A stretch of DNA of 64,000 nt from Aggregatibacter segnis ATCC 33393 (GTDB lineage: Bacteria > Pseudomonadota > Gammaproteobacteria > Enterobacterales > Pasteurellaceae). This document shows, piece after piece, positions 1 to 10,900 of the stretch. Within the stretch, counting starts at the first letter, position 1. Each line of letters opens with the position of its first letter. The notes under the pieces are model-generated. The model searched no databases and was not told the DNA's origin. It was given only the letters and a program-made list of their open reading frames with translations. A program made the translations under genes and the position numbers. The DNA is taken from the NCBI RefSeq assembly GCF_000185305.1, contig NZ_GL622200.1:1093564-1157563 (forward strand), in the 5' to 3' direction.

Positions 1-715
1 GTTTTGCCACATGGGCCGGATCTTTTGCTGCGGCAAGGAACCAATCACGAGCAGACAAGGCATTCGTCATGGTTTCTTGGGTGGTAAACGTTTTGGATGC
101 CACTAAAATTAAAGTGGTTTCCGGATTCACTTTTTTCAACGTTTCAGCAATGTGTGTCCCGTCCACGTTGGAAACAAAATGCATGGTTAAATGATTTTTA
201 TACGGGCGCAACGCTTCGGTCACCATGTAAGGGCCAAGATCGGAACCGCCGATACCGATATTGATCACATCGGTAATAGCTTTGCCGGTATAACCTTTCC
301 ATTCACCGGAAATCACACGTTCACAGAACGATTTCATTTTCGCAAGCACGGCATTAACTTCCGGCATCACATCTTTACCATCCACGAAAACCGGCATATT
401 GGAACGGTTACGAAGTGCGGTATGTAATACGGCACGATTTTCCGTACGGTTGATTTTTTCGCCGTTGAACATGGCTTCTTTGGCTTCGGTTAAACCACAT
501 TCTTCGGTCAGTTGACGCAATAAACCGAGCGTTTCTTGGGTCAGGTTATTTTTGGAAAAATCGACCAAAATTTCGTTGTTAAAGGTTAACGAATAGTTGG
601 CGAAACGATCTTTCTCTTGCGCGAATAAATCTTGAATCGTTGTATTTTTGCGTTGCGCATGATGTTGGGTTAACGCTTTCCATGCGTTCGTTTGGGTTGG
701 ATTGATATTTTGCAT
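1..715 (-). CDS. pgi: Glucose-6-phosphate isomerase, N-terminal part (cut by window edge)
   Basis: Interconverts glucose-6-phosphate and fructose-6-phosphate in the cytoplasm (glycolysis and gluconeogenesis). About 238 codons are visible; the C-terminal half lies beyond position 1. The reading frame opens [13 protein letters not shown], then shows the phosphosugar-binding stretches [12 protein letters not shown] and [10 protein letters not shown] and the [13 protein letters not shown] segment, all typical of Pgi. The start at 715 is chosen because AAGGAG precedes the ATG at a normal distance. alr ends 16 bases upstream on the same strand, so the two may be cotranscribed. The family call is secure; only the end is missing. 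Confidence 0.95.
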   Translation of the reverse strand, partial: MQNINPTQTNAWKALTQHHAQRKNTTIQDLFAQEKDRFANYSLTFNNEILVDFSKNNLTQETLGLLRQLTEECGLTEAKEAMFNGEKINRTENRAVLHTALRNRSNMPVFVDGKDVMPEVNAVLAKMKSFCERVISGEWKGYTGKAITDVINIGIGGSDLGPYMVTEALRPYKNHLTMHFVSNVDGTHIAETLKKVNPETTLILVASKTFTTQETMTNALSARDWFLAAAKDPAHVAK

Positions 716-731
716 AAGCACTCCTTTAAAT

Positions 732-1814
732 TTAATCAATGTATTCGGTTAATACACGCGGGGTTAATTTGGTGATTAATTCATAACTGATAACGCCCGT
801 AATTTCTGCGATTTCTTCAATCGGTAATTCTTTACCCCACAAGATCACTTCATCGCCGACCTTGTCTTGACTGTCTGCGCCCAAATCCACGGTGAGCATA
901 TCCATGGATACTTTGCCCACAATCGGCACACGGCGACCATTCAGATAAACCGGCGTACCTTGCGGCACATCACGTGGATAACCATCACCATAACCAATGG
1001 CCACCACGCCGATTTTCGTATCTTTTTCACTTGTCCAAACACCGCCGTATCCCACCGGTTCGCCTTTTTTATGTTCGCGCACGGCGATTAAGGAGGAGGT
1101 TAAATTCATCACCGGCGTTAAACCGTATTCTTTACCCGCTGTATTATTCGGAGAAATGCCGTACATAATAATGCCCGGGCGAATCCAATCTAAATGCGCA
1201 TCCTGCCAGAACAAAATACCACCGGAAGCGGAAATACTCCGCTCACCGGATTTACCTTCCGTTGCCTGTAAAAAGCGGCTTAATTGTTTTTCTGTGTAAC
1301 CGCACTCTAGCTCATCAGCACGGCTAAAATGGCTCACAAAGCCAATATTCGGATCAACACACGGAAGCGATTTGAGTTTTTGATAGAAGCTATCCACTTC
1401 ATCCAAATGCACGCCCAATCGGTGCATACCGGTATCAATTTTCAACCACACTTTCACCGGATTAGGCGTTTGGGCTTCTTCAAGAGCCTCTAACTGTTCT
1501 TGGCTATGCACGACAGTTTGAATGTTATTAACGGCTAAAATCGGTAGGTCTTTGGAAGAGAAAAACCCTTCTAACAGCAAAATCGGTTTAGTGATGCCGT
1601 TGGAGCGTAATTTTAGTGCTTCTTCTAAACGCGCCACGCCAAAGCAATCCACCAGACTTTCGACGGCAGAAGAAACAAACACGACGCCGTGTCCGTAGGC
1701 ATTGGCTTTTACTACCGCAATAATTTTACTGTTTGGGGCTTTTTGTTTAATGGTTTGAATATTATGTTTTAACGCAACAGAACTGATTTTCGCTGTTGCA
1801 GGTTTCATGTGCAT
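732..1814 (-). CDS. alr: Alanine racemase
   Basis: PLP-dependent racemase converting L-alanine to D-alanine for peptidoglycan, cytoplasmic. The 360-aa protein has the usual family length. The N-terminal TIM-barrel carries the PLP lysine in [10 protein letters not shown] (Lys36), and the second catalytic residue, a tyrosine, is in PVGYGGVW (Tyr256). The C-terminal beta domain ends [15 protein letters not shown], also typical. ATG codons at 1814 and 1808 are both possible; a GAGAT stretch upstream fits the first. It lies 24 bases downstream of dnaB and just upstream of pgi on the same strand. A second, catabolic racemase elsewhere cannot be excluded. Confidence 0.96.
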   Translation of the reverse strand: MHMKPATAKISSVALKHNIQTIKQKAPNSKIIAVVKANAYGHGVVFVSSAVESLVDCFGVARLEEALKLRSNGITKPILLLEGFFSSKDLPILAVNNIQTVVHSQEQLEALEEAQTPNPVKVWLKIDTGMHRLGVHLDEVDSFYQKLKSLPCVDPNIGFVSHFSRADELECGYTEKQLSRFLQATEGKSGERSISASGGILFWQDAHLDWIRPGIIMYGISPNNTAGKEYGLTPVMNLTSSLIAVREHKKGEPVGYGGVWTSEKDTKIGVVAIGYGDGYPRDVPQGTPVYLNGRRVPIVGKVSMDMLTVDLGADSQDKVGDEVILWGKELPIEEIAEITGVISYELITKLTPRVLTEYID

Positions 1815-1838
1815 TTTTTATCTCTTTTACGCTGTTAT

Positions 1839-3245
1839 CTAATATTCGTCATCATAATGATGATGTTCTGCTAAGTTATCAAAACGGGAAAAATGACCTT
1901 GGAATGCCAACTTCACGCGTCCAATCGGCCCGTTACGCTGTTTCCCGATAATAATTTCCGCAATGCCTTTTTCTTCCGATTCACGGTTATACACTTCGTC
2001 ACGATAAATAAACATAATCAAGTCTGCATCCTGCTCAATGGAGCCTGATTCCCGCAAGTCCGAGTTGACTGGGCGTTTATCCTGACGGTTTTCTAAGGTA
2101 CGGTTTAATTGTGACAGGGCGATCACCGGCACTTCCAATTCTTTTGCTAACGCTTTCAAGGAACGGGAGATCTCCGCAATTTCCAACGTACGATTTTCAG
2201 AAAAAGCCGGCGCACGCATTAATTGAAGATAGTCCACCATGATCAAACTTAAGCCGTTATTTTCACGATAAACCCGTCTCGCACGGGAACGTAGCTCCGT
2301 CGGCGTTAAACCGGAAGAATCGTCAATAAATAAATTCGGCTTTTTAGCCAACATACCCATGGTGCTAGAAATTTTCGCCCAATCATTATCATCCAAGCCC
2401 TGACCGGTACGAATTTTAGTTTGGTCCACACGCGAAAGTGACGCCAAGCTACGCATCATAATTTGCTCCGCCGGCATCTCTAAACTGAACACCAATACCG
2501 GTTTATCGCTGCCTAACGCCGCATTTTCACATAGGTTCATGGCAAAGGTGGTTTTCCCCATGGAAGGACGCGCCGCCACAATAATCAAGTCGGATTTTTG
2601 CAAACCTGCCGTTTTCTTATCTAAATCTTTGAAACCGGTGGAAACGCCGGTAACACCGGAATGATCTTTAATTTGACTGAGCTGTTCGATTTTGTTGATG
2701 GTGTTTTCCAGAATGGAAATGATATTTTGTGGGCCTTCGGTACCGGATGTACGCTTCTCAGCAATGGCAAAAACCTCTCGCTCCGCCTCATCCAGCAAAT
2801 GTTTCACATCCTGCCCTTTCGGAGAATAGCTGTTTTGCGCAATTTTGTTCCCGACAGAAATCAACTCGCGCATGATCGCCTTTTCTCGTACCACATTGGC
2901 ATAAGCCACCACGTTGGCGGCACTCGGCGTGTTATTGGAAAGCTCCGCCAAATAAGCAAAACCGCCCACCTGTTCGATGACTTCGCGACTTTTTAGTGCC
3001 TGTTCTAAGGTAATTAAATCCACCGGCGATTGCTGGGCAATCAGCTTTTCCATTTCCTCGAAAATCAGACGATGTTCAAAGCGGTAAAAATCCTCTTTCA
3101 CCACATTTTCAGCCACATCATCCCAATACATGTTGTTCAGCAAAATACTGCCCAACACAGCTTGTTCAGCTTCAATAGAATGAGGAGGAATGTTCAAATT
3201 GGTGGTGTTTTGTTCTTTTACCGGAGGAGAATTTTTAGACGCCAT
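1839..3245 (-). CDS. dnaB: Replicative DNA helicase DnaB
   Basis: Hexameric 5'-3' helicase that unwinds DNA at the replication fork and recruits primase. The 468 residues match the usual length (about 470). The N-terminal DnaB domain (about residues 20-125) holds IPPHSIEAEQAVLGS; the RecA-like motor follows with Walker A ARPSMGKT (about 225-232), Walker B MVDYLQLM and the late DLRESGSIEQDAD motif. There is no intein interrupting these motifs, a common insertion site in other bacteria. A GAGG ribosome binding site precedes the ATG. alr follows closely downstream. Confidence 0.97.
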   Translation of the reverse strand: MASKNSPPVKEQNTTNLNIPPHSIEAEQAVLGSILLNNMYWDDVAENVVKEDFYRFEHRLIFEEMEKLIAQQSPVDLITLEQALKSREVIEQVGGFAYLAELSNNTPSAANVVAYANVVREKAIMRELISVGNKIAQNSYSPKGQDVKHLLDEAEREVFAIAEKRTSGTEGPQNIISILENTINKIEQLSQIKDHSGVTGVSTGFKDLDKKTAGLQKSDLIIVAARPSMGKTTFAMNLCENAALGSDKPVLVFSLEMPAEQIMMRSLASLSRVDQTKIRTGQGLDDNDWAKISSTMGMLAKKPNLFIDDSSGLTPTELRSRARRVYRENNGLSLIMVDYLQLMRAPAFSENRTLEIAEISRSLKALAKELEVPVIALSQLNRTLENRQDKRPVNSDLRESGSIEQDADLIMFIYRDEVYNRESEEKGIAEIIIGKQRNGPIGRVKLAFQGHFSRFDNLAEHHHYDDEY

Positions 3246-3319
3246 TATTGCCTCAGTGGATAAAAATAAGTCCCTATATGATATACCAAATCGGGGGGCG
3301 GTTTAACTTAAAAGTCAAA

Positions 3320-3366
3320 AAAAGTGCGGTGGAAATTCGCTCTGAAAATCCACCGCACTTTTGTTT
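3320..3366 (-). terminator. Inverted-USS terminator after the DAHP synthase gene
   Basis: A perfect 14-bp stem (3320-3333 with 3349-3362) is built from two oppositely oriented uptake signals, AAGTGCGGT and ACCGCACTT. The loop is 15 nt and A/T runs flank both sides, so on the minus strand it ends in a U tract just downstream of the DAHP synthase stop. It separates that gene from dnaB. Confidence 0.8.
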
Positions 3367-3390
3367 GAAATGAACTGCTTAAAAGAAATA

Positions 3391-4473
3391 TTAGCCGTTT
3401 AATTTGCGTTTTGCCGCCACCGCATCAGATAACTCTTGTAAGACTTTTTCGCTGTCTTCCCAACCGATGCAGCTGTCGGTGATGCTTTGGCCATAAGTTA
3501 AAGGTTTGCCTTCCACCAAATCTTGACGGCCTTCCACCAAATGGCTTTCAATCATCACGCCGAAAATTTTATTGGAGCCGGCAGCAATTTGACGAGCCAC
3601 TTCACGGCTCACATCCAATTGTTTTTTGAATTGTTTGCAGCTGTTGGCATGGCTGAAATCTACCATCACATGAGCTCTATATCCTGCTTTGGCAAGTTCA
3701 TCGCATACGTTAGCGACATCTTGTTCGCTATAATTCGGGCCATTGTCGCCACCACGTAAAATAATGTGGCAGTCTTCGTTACCTTTGGTGGAAACGATAG
3801 CTGAATGACCAAACTTCGTGACGGACAAGAAATGGTGTGGCGCTTCTGCCGCACCAATCGCGTCTAAGGCAATTTTTACGCCACCGTTAGTCGCATTTTT
3901 AAAGCCAACGGCACAAGATAAACCGGAAGCCAATTCACGGTGTACTTGGGATTCGGTGGTTCTCGCCCCAATCGCGCCCCAGCTCATGAAGTCCGCTAAA
4001 TATTGCGGTGTGATCATGTCCAAAAATTCACCCGCCGTCGGCACGGTCAAATCGTTAATGTCGGACAATAATTTACGCGCCATACGCAAACCGTCGTTCA
4101 AGGCATAGGTATTATTTAAGTGCGGGTCATTAATTAAACCTTTCCAACCCACAGTGGTACGCGGTTTTTCAAAATACACACGCATGATAATTTGTAAGGT
4201 ATCTTGGTATTTTTCGCGCATTAATTTAATGCGTTTCGCATATTCTAATGCGGCTTTCGGATCATGAATGGAACAAGGCCCGATAACCACAAGTAAACGA
4301 TCATCTTCACCATGAATAATTTTATGCGCTTCGTGACGGGCATTTTCCACGGTTTTCACCGCAACGCTACTTGCCGGATATTTTTCTAGCAAGGCAATCG
4401 GGGGTAACACCTGTTCAATCTTGCCAATTCGCGTATCGTCGTTTTCAATGGAAATATCGTTTTTTGTGTTCAT
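3391..4473 (-). CDS. aroG: 3-deoxy-7-phosphoheptulonate (DAHP) synthase, type I
   Basis: Condenses phosphoenolpyruvate and erythrose-4-phosphate, the first step of the shikimate pathway. The 360-aa sequence carries the class I-alpha signatures LLVVIGPCSIHDP near residue 65, MRVYFEKPRTTVGWKGLIND, the GARTTESQ block, and metal ligands in DFSHANS and in GVMIESHLVEG. All are intact, so it should be active. The allosteric class (Phe-, Tyr- or Trp-sensitive) cannot be told by eye; the symbol aroG reflects overall resemblance. A TrpR-type operator lies 70-90 bases upstream, which in E. coli would be an aroH-like trait. It has its own terminator downstream. Confidence 0.93.
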   Translation of the reverse strand: MNTKNDISIENDDTRIGKIEQVLPPIALLEKYPASSVAVKTVENARHEAHKIIHGEDDRLLVVIGPCSIHDPKAALEYAKRIKLMREKYQDTLQIIMRVYFEKPRTTVGWKGLINDPHLNNTYALNDGLRMARKLLSDINDLTVPTAGEFLDMITPQYLADFMSWGAIGARTTESQVHRELASGLSCAVGFKNATNGGVKIALDAIGAAEAPHHFLSVTKFGHSAIVSTKGNEDCHIILRGGDNGPNYSEQDVANVCDELAKAGYRAHVMVDFSHANSCKQFKKQLDVSREVARQIAAGSNKIFGVMIESHLVEGRQDLVEGKPLTYGQSITDSCIGWEDSEKVLQELSDAVAAKRKLNG

Positions 4474-4543
4474 TATTCACTCGCTTATCTTCATAAAATT
4501 CTAAAATGACCGAAAAAGTGGTATTACTCTACCACTGCAATTT

Positions 4544-4561
4544 GTACTAGTAAACTAGTTT
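4544..4561 (-). promoter_or_regulatory. TrpR-type operator upstream of the DAHP synthase gene
   Basis: The sequence ACTAGT-AA-ACTAGT (4546-4559) differs by one base from the core of the classical trp operator (ACTAGT-TA-ACTAGT). On the minus strand a possible promoter overlaps it: TTTACT, 17 bases, TAGAGT. Binding of the tryptophan-loaded repressor here would block transcription of the DAHP synthase gene. The operator lies just after the end of lolE. Confidence 0.7.
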
Positions 4562-4574
4562 ATTTGATTTCTTT

Positions 4575-5825
4575 TTAATGACCGCTTAATACCTGTGCTG
4601 GTTGCAATTTTGCCGCACGATTTGCCGGATAAAGGCTGGCAAATAAACTGAGAATTAACGCAGAAAGCAACACCAGCAACACATCTTGCCAATGGAGTTC
4701 GGTTGGCAGGAAATCCACGAAATAAATGCCGTCGGACAATAATTTCCTGCCGATCAAACCTTCCAAACCCTGTATAAGTGCGGTCAAATTTAAGGCCAAA
4801 ATCACGCCCAACACAATGCCAATCAGGCAGCCTTTCATGCCTGCTTGCAAGCCATACCAAATAAAAATACGCTTAATAAACCCATTATTCGCGCCAAGGG
4901 TACGCATGATGGCAATGTCGCCCGCTTTATCTTTCACCGCCATGATGAGCGTGGACACGATATTAAAACAGGCCACTCCAATCACTAGCACCATGGCAAT
5001 ATACATCACCGTGCGAATCAGCTGAATATCGCGATACATATAGCCGAATTTACTGATCCAGTTTTGCAGGTAAAGCATCTGCGGATAATCTTGCAACATG
5101 GAATAATCAAGGGTTTGAATGTTAAACGGATCGGCGGTTTTCAATTCTACCCCACTCACCTGCTCCGCTTGATAATCCATCAACTGCTGCGCCTGCGCCA
5201 AGGGCATCAAGGCATAGCTGTGATCCAACTGGCCGTCTAAACGCAAAATACCGGTTACTTGAATCCGTTCACGCAACGGCTGGGTTAAATTTTCCGTGCC
5301 TTTTTGTTGGGAAATTAACAGAGAAACCCAATCCCCTTCTTGCACATCCAAATCCCGTGCAATACCAGACCCCAGCACCAAACCGCCATTCTGGGCAAAA
5401 TTTTGCCATCCTTGATTTAACACAAAATGCCCAAGAGAACTGACTTGATCTTGCAACGCCGTTTCCACGCCTTTAATTTGTACTACTTTTAATTTCGCGC
5501 CATTTTCCACGAGAGCGGTAAAACTGACAAAAGGCGAAACGCCAATGATTTGCGGATTTTGTTTCAACTTAGCGGCAAGATGTTGCCAATGATCAATCGG
5601 TGCGTTGCTTTGCCCGCTTGCAGAGGAAATTTCCGCATGGGGCACGACAGCCAAAATCCGTTGATTGAGTTCACGTTCAAAACCGTTCATGGCACTTAAG
5701 CCGATAATTAATACCGCCACGCCCAAGGCTATGCCCATGCTGGAAAAAAATGAAATCAGCGACACCAAACGGTTTTTATGCTTACTGCGTTGATAGCGCC
5801 AACTAATAAAAAATGGCGTATTCAT
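4575..5825 (-). CDS. lolE: Lipoprotein release ABC transporter, permease subunit LolE
   Basis: Inner-membrane permease of LolCDE, which extracts outer-membrane lipoproteins and hands them to LolA. The 416 aa show the MacB/FtsX-like layout: one membrane helix near residues 22-45 followed by the FERELNQRIL segment, a large periplasmic domain, then three C-terminal helices from about residue 270 onward, ending SLYPANRAAKLQPAQVLSGH. Its ATG overlaps the lolD stop by one base (TAATG), implying translational coupling. LolC and LolE are paralogues; the order permease-ATPase-permease and the N-terminal NTPFFISWRYQRSK fit LolE. Confidence 0.92.
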   Translation of the reverse strand: MNTPFFISWRYQRSKHKNRLVSLISFFSSMGIALGVAVLIIGLSAMNGFERELNQRILAVVPHAEISSASGQSNAPIDHWQHLAAKLKQNPQIIGVSPFVSFTALVENGAKLKVVQIKGVETALQDQVSSLGHFVLNQGWQNFAQNGGLVLGSGIARDLDVQEGDWVSLLISQQKGTENLTQPLRERIQVTGILRLDGQLDHSYALMPLAQAQQLMDYQAEQVSGVELKTADPFNIQTLDYSMLQDYPQMLYLQNWISKFGYMYRDIQLIRTVMYIAMVLVIGVACFNIVSTLIMAVKDKAGDIAIMRTLGANNGFIKRIFIWYGLQAGMKGCLIGIVLGVILALNLTALIQGLEGLIGRKLLSDGIYFVDFLPTELHWQDVLLVLLSALILSLFASLYPANRAAKLQPAQVLSGH

Positions 5826-6511
5826 TAGGCATTTTCCTCGCGCAACATGCCATCTTGCATAATTAAACGGCGATTCAATTTTTCCGCCAAATTCAAGTCG
5901 TGGGTGACCAATAAGAAAGCAATCTGCTTTTCTTGATTGAGCTGTTGAATTAGTTCAAAAATACTTTCCGTGGTTTTGTGATCCAAATTGCCGGTAGGTT
6001 CGTCCGCCAGTACCAATGCCGGATTATTCACCAACGCACGGGCAATCGCCACACGTTGGCGTTCTCCACCGGATAGCGCAGACGGGCGATGTGAAATTCT
6101 GTGCTGCAAACCGACCGCACTTAAGATCTGCTCGGCACGATCCTGCGCTTCCGTTTTGTTTTGTTGCCCTATAAGCATCGGCATCATCACGTTCTCAAGT
6201 GCGGTGAAATCTGCCATTAAATGGTGAAACTGATACACAAAGCCTAAATATTGATTGCGCAACTTCGCCAACGCATTCGGTGTCATTTGTTGCAAGGATT
6301 GCCCTTTGATAAACACTTCACCGCTGCTCGGTTGATCTAATCCGCCCAAGGTATGTAATAACGTGCTTTTGCCCGAACCGGAACTGCCCACAATCGCGAC
6401 CAATTCGCTCGGTTGCATAGAAAAAGACACCTGTTTTAACACTTCCGTTTGTTGTGTGCCTTCTTGATAAAATTTCGTGATATTTTGGCAAGATAATAAT
6501 GCTGTATTCAT
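5825..6511 (-). CDS. lolD: Lipoprotein release ABC transporter ATP-binding subunit LolD
   Basis: Cytoplasmic ATPase that drives lipoprotein release by LolCE. Walker [10 protein letters not shown], signature [15 protein letters not shown] and Walker [13 protein letters not shown] are present, with the LVTHD switch histidine. The open frame extends upstream to 6640, but family alignment starts at [13 protein letters not shown], and a purine-rich GAGATG precedes that ATG at 6511, giving 228 aa, the normal size. lolC ends at 6526, 14 bases upstream, and lolE overlaps the end. Confidence 0.94.
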   Translation of the reverse strand: MNTALLSCQNITKFYQEGTQQTEVLKQVSFSMQPSELVAIVGSSGSGKSTLLHTLGGLDQPSSGEVFIKGQSLQQMTPNALAKLRNQYLGFVYQFHHLMADFTALENVMMPMLIGQQNKTEAQDRAEQILSAVGLQHRISHRPSALSGGERQRVAIARALVNNPALVLADEPTGNLDHKTTESIFELIQQLNQEKQIAFLLVTHDLNLAEKLNRRLIMQDGMLREENA

Positions 6512-6525
6512 TTTTTCATCTCTTT

Positions 6526-7710
6526 TTATTCGTAGCGCAAGGCTTCTGCCGGTTCCACTTTCGCGGCGCGATAGGCCGGATAAATGGTGGATAGCAATGA
6601 CAATAATAAGGAAAACGCGATAATCGTCAGAATTTGCCAAGGCTCAAGTGCGGTCGGCAAATACATCGTTTTTGCTCCTAAGATATTCACGATAGCGTCC
6701 AAATTTAACGTCACTAACACGCCCAATATGGCGCCTACCAAGGTACCCATTAATCCCACCAATAAACCTTGATAAATAAAGATGGAACGCACTTGTCCTT
6801 TTGTTAAACCGAGGGTTTGCAAAATGGCGATTTCACCCTGTTTGTCCACCACCATCAGGCTTAAAGACGTAATAATATTGGACACTGCCACCACAATAAT
6901 TAAGCTCACCAACAAGCCCATCATATTTTTTTCCATACGCACCGCTTGGAAAAACTCGCCTTTTTGTGTGCGCCAATCGATGATTTGCTCCGCCGAAGGA
7001 AACGCAGCCGGCAATTCAGTAATTTGGAACGGATCTGTTAAAAATAAACGGAAACCTTGTGCTTCGCCCGGCTGAATTCGCATTAAGCGTCCAATGTCCG
7101 TTAAATTGGCAAACGCTTCATAACCGGATACTTCGCCCGTCTCAAAATAGATTTCACTGACGGTAAATAAACGTTGCAACGGCACGCGCCCAAATGGCGT
7201 GTATTGGCTGTTTTCAGTAATCATTAAACGCACTTTGTCACCGACATGCAGGTTTAATTTCTGCGCCAGTTGATCGCCAATGATAATTTTAAATTCGCCT
7301 GTCGGGAGCAAATCCTCAAAATGCTGCTCAGACAATATGGATAAAATCGGGTCATCCGCAAATTGTCGAATCCCAATCACTTGCCCTGCGCTGACACCGC
7401 CCGCGGTTTGAAAAATCACATTCGTCATATTTATCGGCACGGCTTTTTGCACGAAATTCGGCATAGTTGGCTCGGCATCGTCGATCTTCACCTTGCCGTT
7501 CGGGCTGACAATGGCGTGTGGAATGGAAGAAAGCACTTGTTGCTTTTGATAGCCTTCCAAACCGTTCATCACAGACAGCACAATAATCAATGCCATCACG
7601 CCAAGCACAATGCCGAAACTGGCTAAATTCGTCACCAACCGTCCAAAACGATCGGCACTTTTCGCCCGCCAATAGCGCAATGCAATAAAAAGAGGGGTAG
7701 ATAAGGTCAT
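6526..7710 (-). CDS. lolC: Lipoprotein release ABC transporter, permease subunit LolC
   Basis: First gene of lolCDE and partner permease of LolE. The 394-aa protein starts [20 protein letters not shown], matching the LolC N-terminus; the frame runs on upstream to a TTG at 7770 but without family similarity. It has the LolC-type block [15 protein letters not shown] in helix 1, a periplasmic domain, then three helices from about residue 260 and the end [19 protein letters not shown]. The sequence immediately before the ATG (ATCCCTT) has no recognisable Shine-Dalgarno, which is unusual for the first gene of an operon. Confidence 0.92.
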   Translation of the reverse strand: MTLSTPLFIALRYWRAKSADRFGRLVTNLASFGIVLGVMALIIVLSVMNGLEGYQKQQVLSSIPHAIVSPNGKVKIDDAEPTMPNFVQKAVPINMTNVIFQTAGGVSAGQVIGIRQFADDPILSILSEQHFEDLLPTGEFKIIIGDQLAQKLNLHVGDKVRLMITENSQYTPFGRVPLQRLFTVSEIYFETGEVSGYEAFANLTDIGRLMRIQPGEAQGFRLFLTDPFQITELPAAFPSAEQIIDWRTQKGEFFQAVRMEKNMMGLLVSLIIVVAVSNIITSLSLMVVDKQGEIAILQTLGLTKGQVRSIFIYQGLLVGLMGTLVGAILGVLVTLNLDAIVNILGAKTMYLPTALEPWQILTIIAFSLLLSLLSTIYPAYRAAKVEPAEALRYE

Positions 7711-7861
7711 AAGGGATAAAAAATCATTAAAAATACGAGAAAAACTGCGCGCTAGTTTAGCATAGACCAAGATAAAAAGCAGAAAATCGGCAAAGAATTC
7801 TCTTCTTATGCCTACTAGAAAAACGCGCTAAAAAATCACCGCACTTTTAGAGAGATAACAT

Positions 7862-7890
7862 TTGACAGCGCAAGCACATCTTCCTACTAT
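7862..7890 (+). promoter_or_regulatory. Sigma-70 promoter of metH
   Basis: TTGACA (7862-7867), a 17-base spacer and TACTAT (7885-7890) make a near-consensus promoter about 40 bases ahead of the metH start. A USS precedes it at about 7839-7847. I see no clear MetJ box or B12 riboswitch in the 221 bases between lolC and metH. Confidence 0.65.
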
Positions 7891-7931
7891 TCCTCCCATT
7901 TATTTGAACTTCAACAAACGGAAAGCTTATT

Positions 7932-10900
7932 TTGAAAAACACCACTGAAATACTAAAAAATGCCCTTGCCCAACGTATCTTAATTTTAGACGGCGCTATG
8001 GGCACGATGATCCAAAAATATAAACTCACCGAAGCGGATTTCCGTGGTGAACGCTTTGCTGAAAGTGCGGTCGATTTACGCGGCAATAATGATTTGCTGA
8101 CCCTCACACAACCGTTACTCATTTCCGCGATTCACGAAAAATATTTAGAAGCCGGCGCGGACATTATCGAAACCAATACGTTCAGCTCCACGACCATTGC
8201 ACAAGCAGATTATGATTTGCAATCCATTGCTTACGAACTCAACTTTGCCGGCGCAAAACTGGCACGTCTGGCGGCGGATAAATACAGCACGCCGGAAAAA
8301 CCAAGATTCGTGGCGGGGATTCTCGGCCCGACGAACCGCACTGCGTCCATTTCCCCGAACGTAAACGACCCGGGTTTCCGTAACGTCACCTTTATGGAAT
8401 TGGTGGACGCCTATTCAGAAGCCACACGAGGCTTAATCGAAGGTGGTGCCGATTTAATTATGATCGAAACCATTTTCGACACGCTAAATGCCAAAGCGGC
8501 AGTGTTTGCCATTGAAACCGTGTTTGAAGAATTGGGCGTGGAATTGCCGATTATGATTTCCGGCACCATAACCGATGCTTCCGGCCGTACCCTTTCCGGA
8601 CAAACCACCGAAGCGTTTTACAACTCCCTGCGCCACGCCAAACCGCTGACATTCGGCTTAAACTGTGCGTTAGGCCCGAAAGAACTTCGCCAATATGTTG
8701 AACAACTGTCTAAAATCAGCGAAACCTACGTTTCCGTACACCCGAACGCAGGCTTGCCGAATGCCTTCGGTGGCTACGATCTTGGCGCAGAAGACATGGC
8801 GGCACACCTTAAAGAATGGGCGGAAAGCGGCTTTGTAAACATTATCGGTGGCTGTTGCGGTACCACACCGGAACACATCAAAGCCTTTGCCGAGGCGGTA
8901 GAAAATATCCCACCACGCAAATTGCCACAAATTAAAACCGCCATGCGTTTATCCGGTTTAGAACCGCTTAACATTGATGATGAAAGCCTGTTCGTGAACG
9001 TGGGCGAGCGCAATAACGTAACGGGTTCGGCGAAATTCAAACGCTTAATTAAAGAAGACAAATTTGCCGAAGCCATTGAAATTGCCATAGACCAAGTGGA
9101 AAACGGCGCGCAAGTGATCGACGTGAACATGGACGAAGCCTTGCTCGACGGCAAAAAATGCATGACCCGTTTCCTCAATATTATGGCAACCGAGCCTGAT
9201 GCAGCAAAAGTGCCGGTGATGATCGACTCCTCCAAATGGGAAGTGATTGAAGCAGGTTTGCAATCGGTGCAAGGTAAGCCGATTGTGAACTCCATCTCGT
9301 TGAAAGAAGGCGAAGAAATCTTTATCGAACACGCCAAACTGGTGCGTAAATACGGCGCGGCGGTGGTCGTGATGGCGTTTGACGAAGTGGGACAAGCGGA
9401 TACCGAAGATCGCAAAGTGGAAATCTGTACCCGTGCCTATAACATCTTAGTCAACCAACTTGGCTTCCCGCCGGAAGACATCATTTTCGACCCGAATATT
9501 TTTGCCATCGGTACCGGGATTGAAGAACACAACAATTACGGCGTGGATTTCATTAACGCCACAGGTCGCATTAAACGCAGCTTGCCACATGCCAAAATTT
9601 CCGGCGGTGTGTCAAACGTGTCCTTCTCTTTCCGTGGTAATAACGTCATGCGTGAAGCCATTCACGCGGTCTTCCTCTATCATGCCATCAAACAAGGCAT
9701 GGACATGGGGATTGTGAATGCAGGGCAGCTCGCGATTTACGATGATCTGGATCCGGAATTACGCAATGTGATTGAAGATGCTGTTTTAAACCGCACGCCG
9801 GATGGCACAGAGCGTTTATTGGATATTGCGGAAAAATATCGCAACCAAGGCAACGATGAAAGTGCGGTGGATTCTGTCGCCGAATGGCGCACATGGCCGG
9901 TGGAAGAACGCTTAAAACACGCCCTTGTGAAAGGCATTACTACGCACATCATCGAAGACACCGAAGAAGCCCGCCAAAAATTGCCAACGCCGTTAGAGGT
10001 GATCGAAGGCCCACTCATGGCAGGCATGGACGTGGTGGGCGATTTATTCGGTGACGGTAAAATGTTCCTCCCGCAAGTGGTGAAATCCGCACGCGTAATG
10101 AAACAATCCGTGGCGTATTTAGAGCCGTTTATCAACGCCACCAAACAAAAAGGCTCTAGCAACGGTAAAGTGGTAATCGCCACCGTGAAAGGCGATGTGC
10201 ATGACATTGGCAAAAACATCGTGAGCGTGGTGTTGCAATGTAATAACTTTGAAGTGATTGACTTGGGTGTGATGGTGCCGGCAGATAAAATCATTCAAAC
10301 GGCGATTGATGAAAAAGCGGATCTTATCGGCTTGAGCGGTTTGATTACGCCATCTTTAGACGAAATGGAATACTTCCTTGGCGAAATGACGCGTTTAGGT
10401 TTGAACTTGCCGGTGTTGATCGGCGGTGCAACGACCTCCAAAGAACATACTGCGATTAAACTCTATCCAAAATATAAACAACACGGCGTGTTCTATACCT
10501 CAAACGCCTCCCGTGCGGTAACGGTTTGTGCCACGTTGATGAACCCGGAAGGCCGTGCGGCATTGTGGGAACAATTCAAGAAAGATTACGAAAAAATCCA
10601 ACAATCTTTTGCCAACCGTAAGCCGTTGCGTAAACAACTCAGCATTGAAGAAGCGCGTGCCAACCGTTTTGACGGCTTTAACGGCGAATGGGCGGATTAT
10701 GTGCCGCCAACGCCAAAACAAACCGGCATTGTGGAATTTAAAAACGTGCCAATTGCAGAACTACGTAAATTTATCGACTGGTCGCCATTCTTCCGCGTGT
10801 GGGGCTTAATGGGTGGCTATCCGGATGCCTTTGCTCATCCGGAAAGTGGCGAAGAAGCCCGCCGCGTGTGGAATGATGCGCAAGCGATGTTAGATGCTTT

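Noticed and set aside
867..1299. Overlapping plus-strand frames opposite alr, and similar frames opposite dnaB, metH, uvrD, rsxC and others
   Set aside because: They lie antisense or out of frame within conserved genes, have unlikely compositions and no ribosome binding sites.
1839..3245. Intein in dnaB
   Set aside because: The gene has normal length and continuous helicase motifs.
7711..7931. B12 or SAM riboswitch upstream of metH
   Set aside because: The leader after the promoter is only about 35 bases, too short for such elements.
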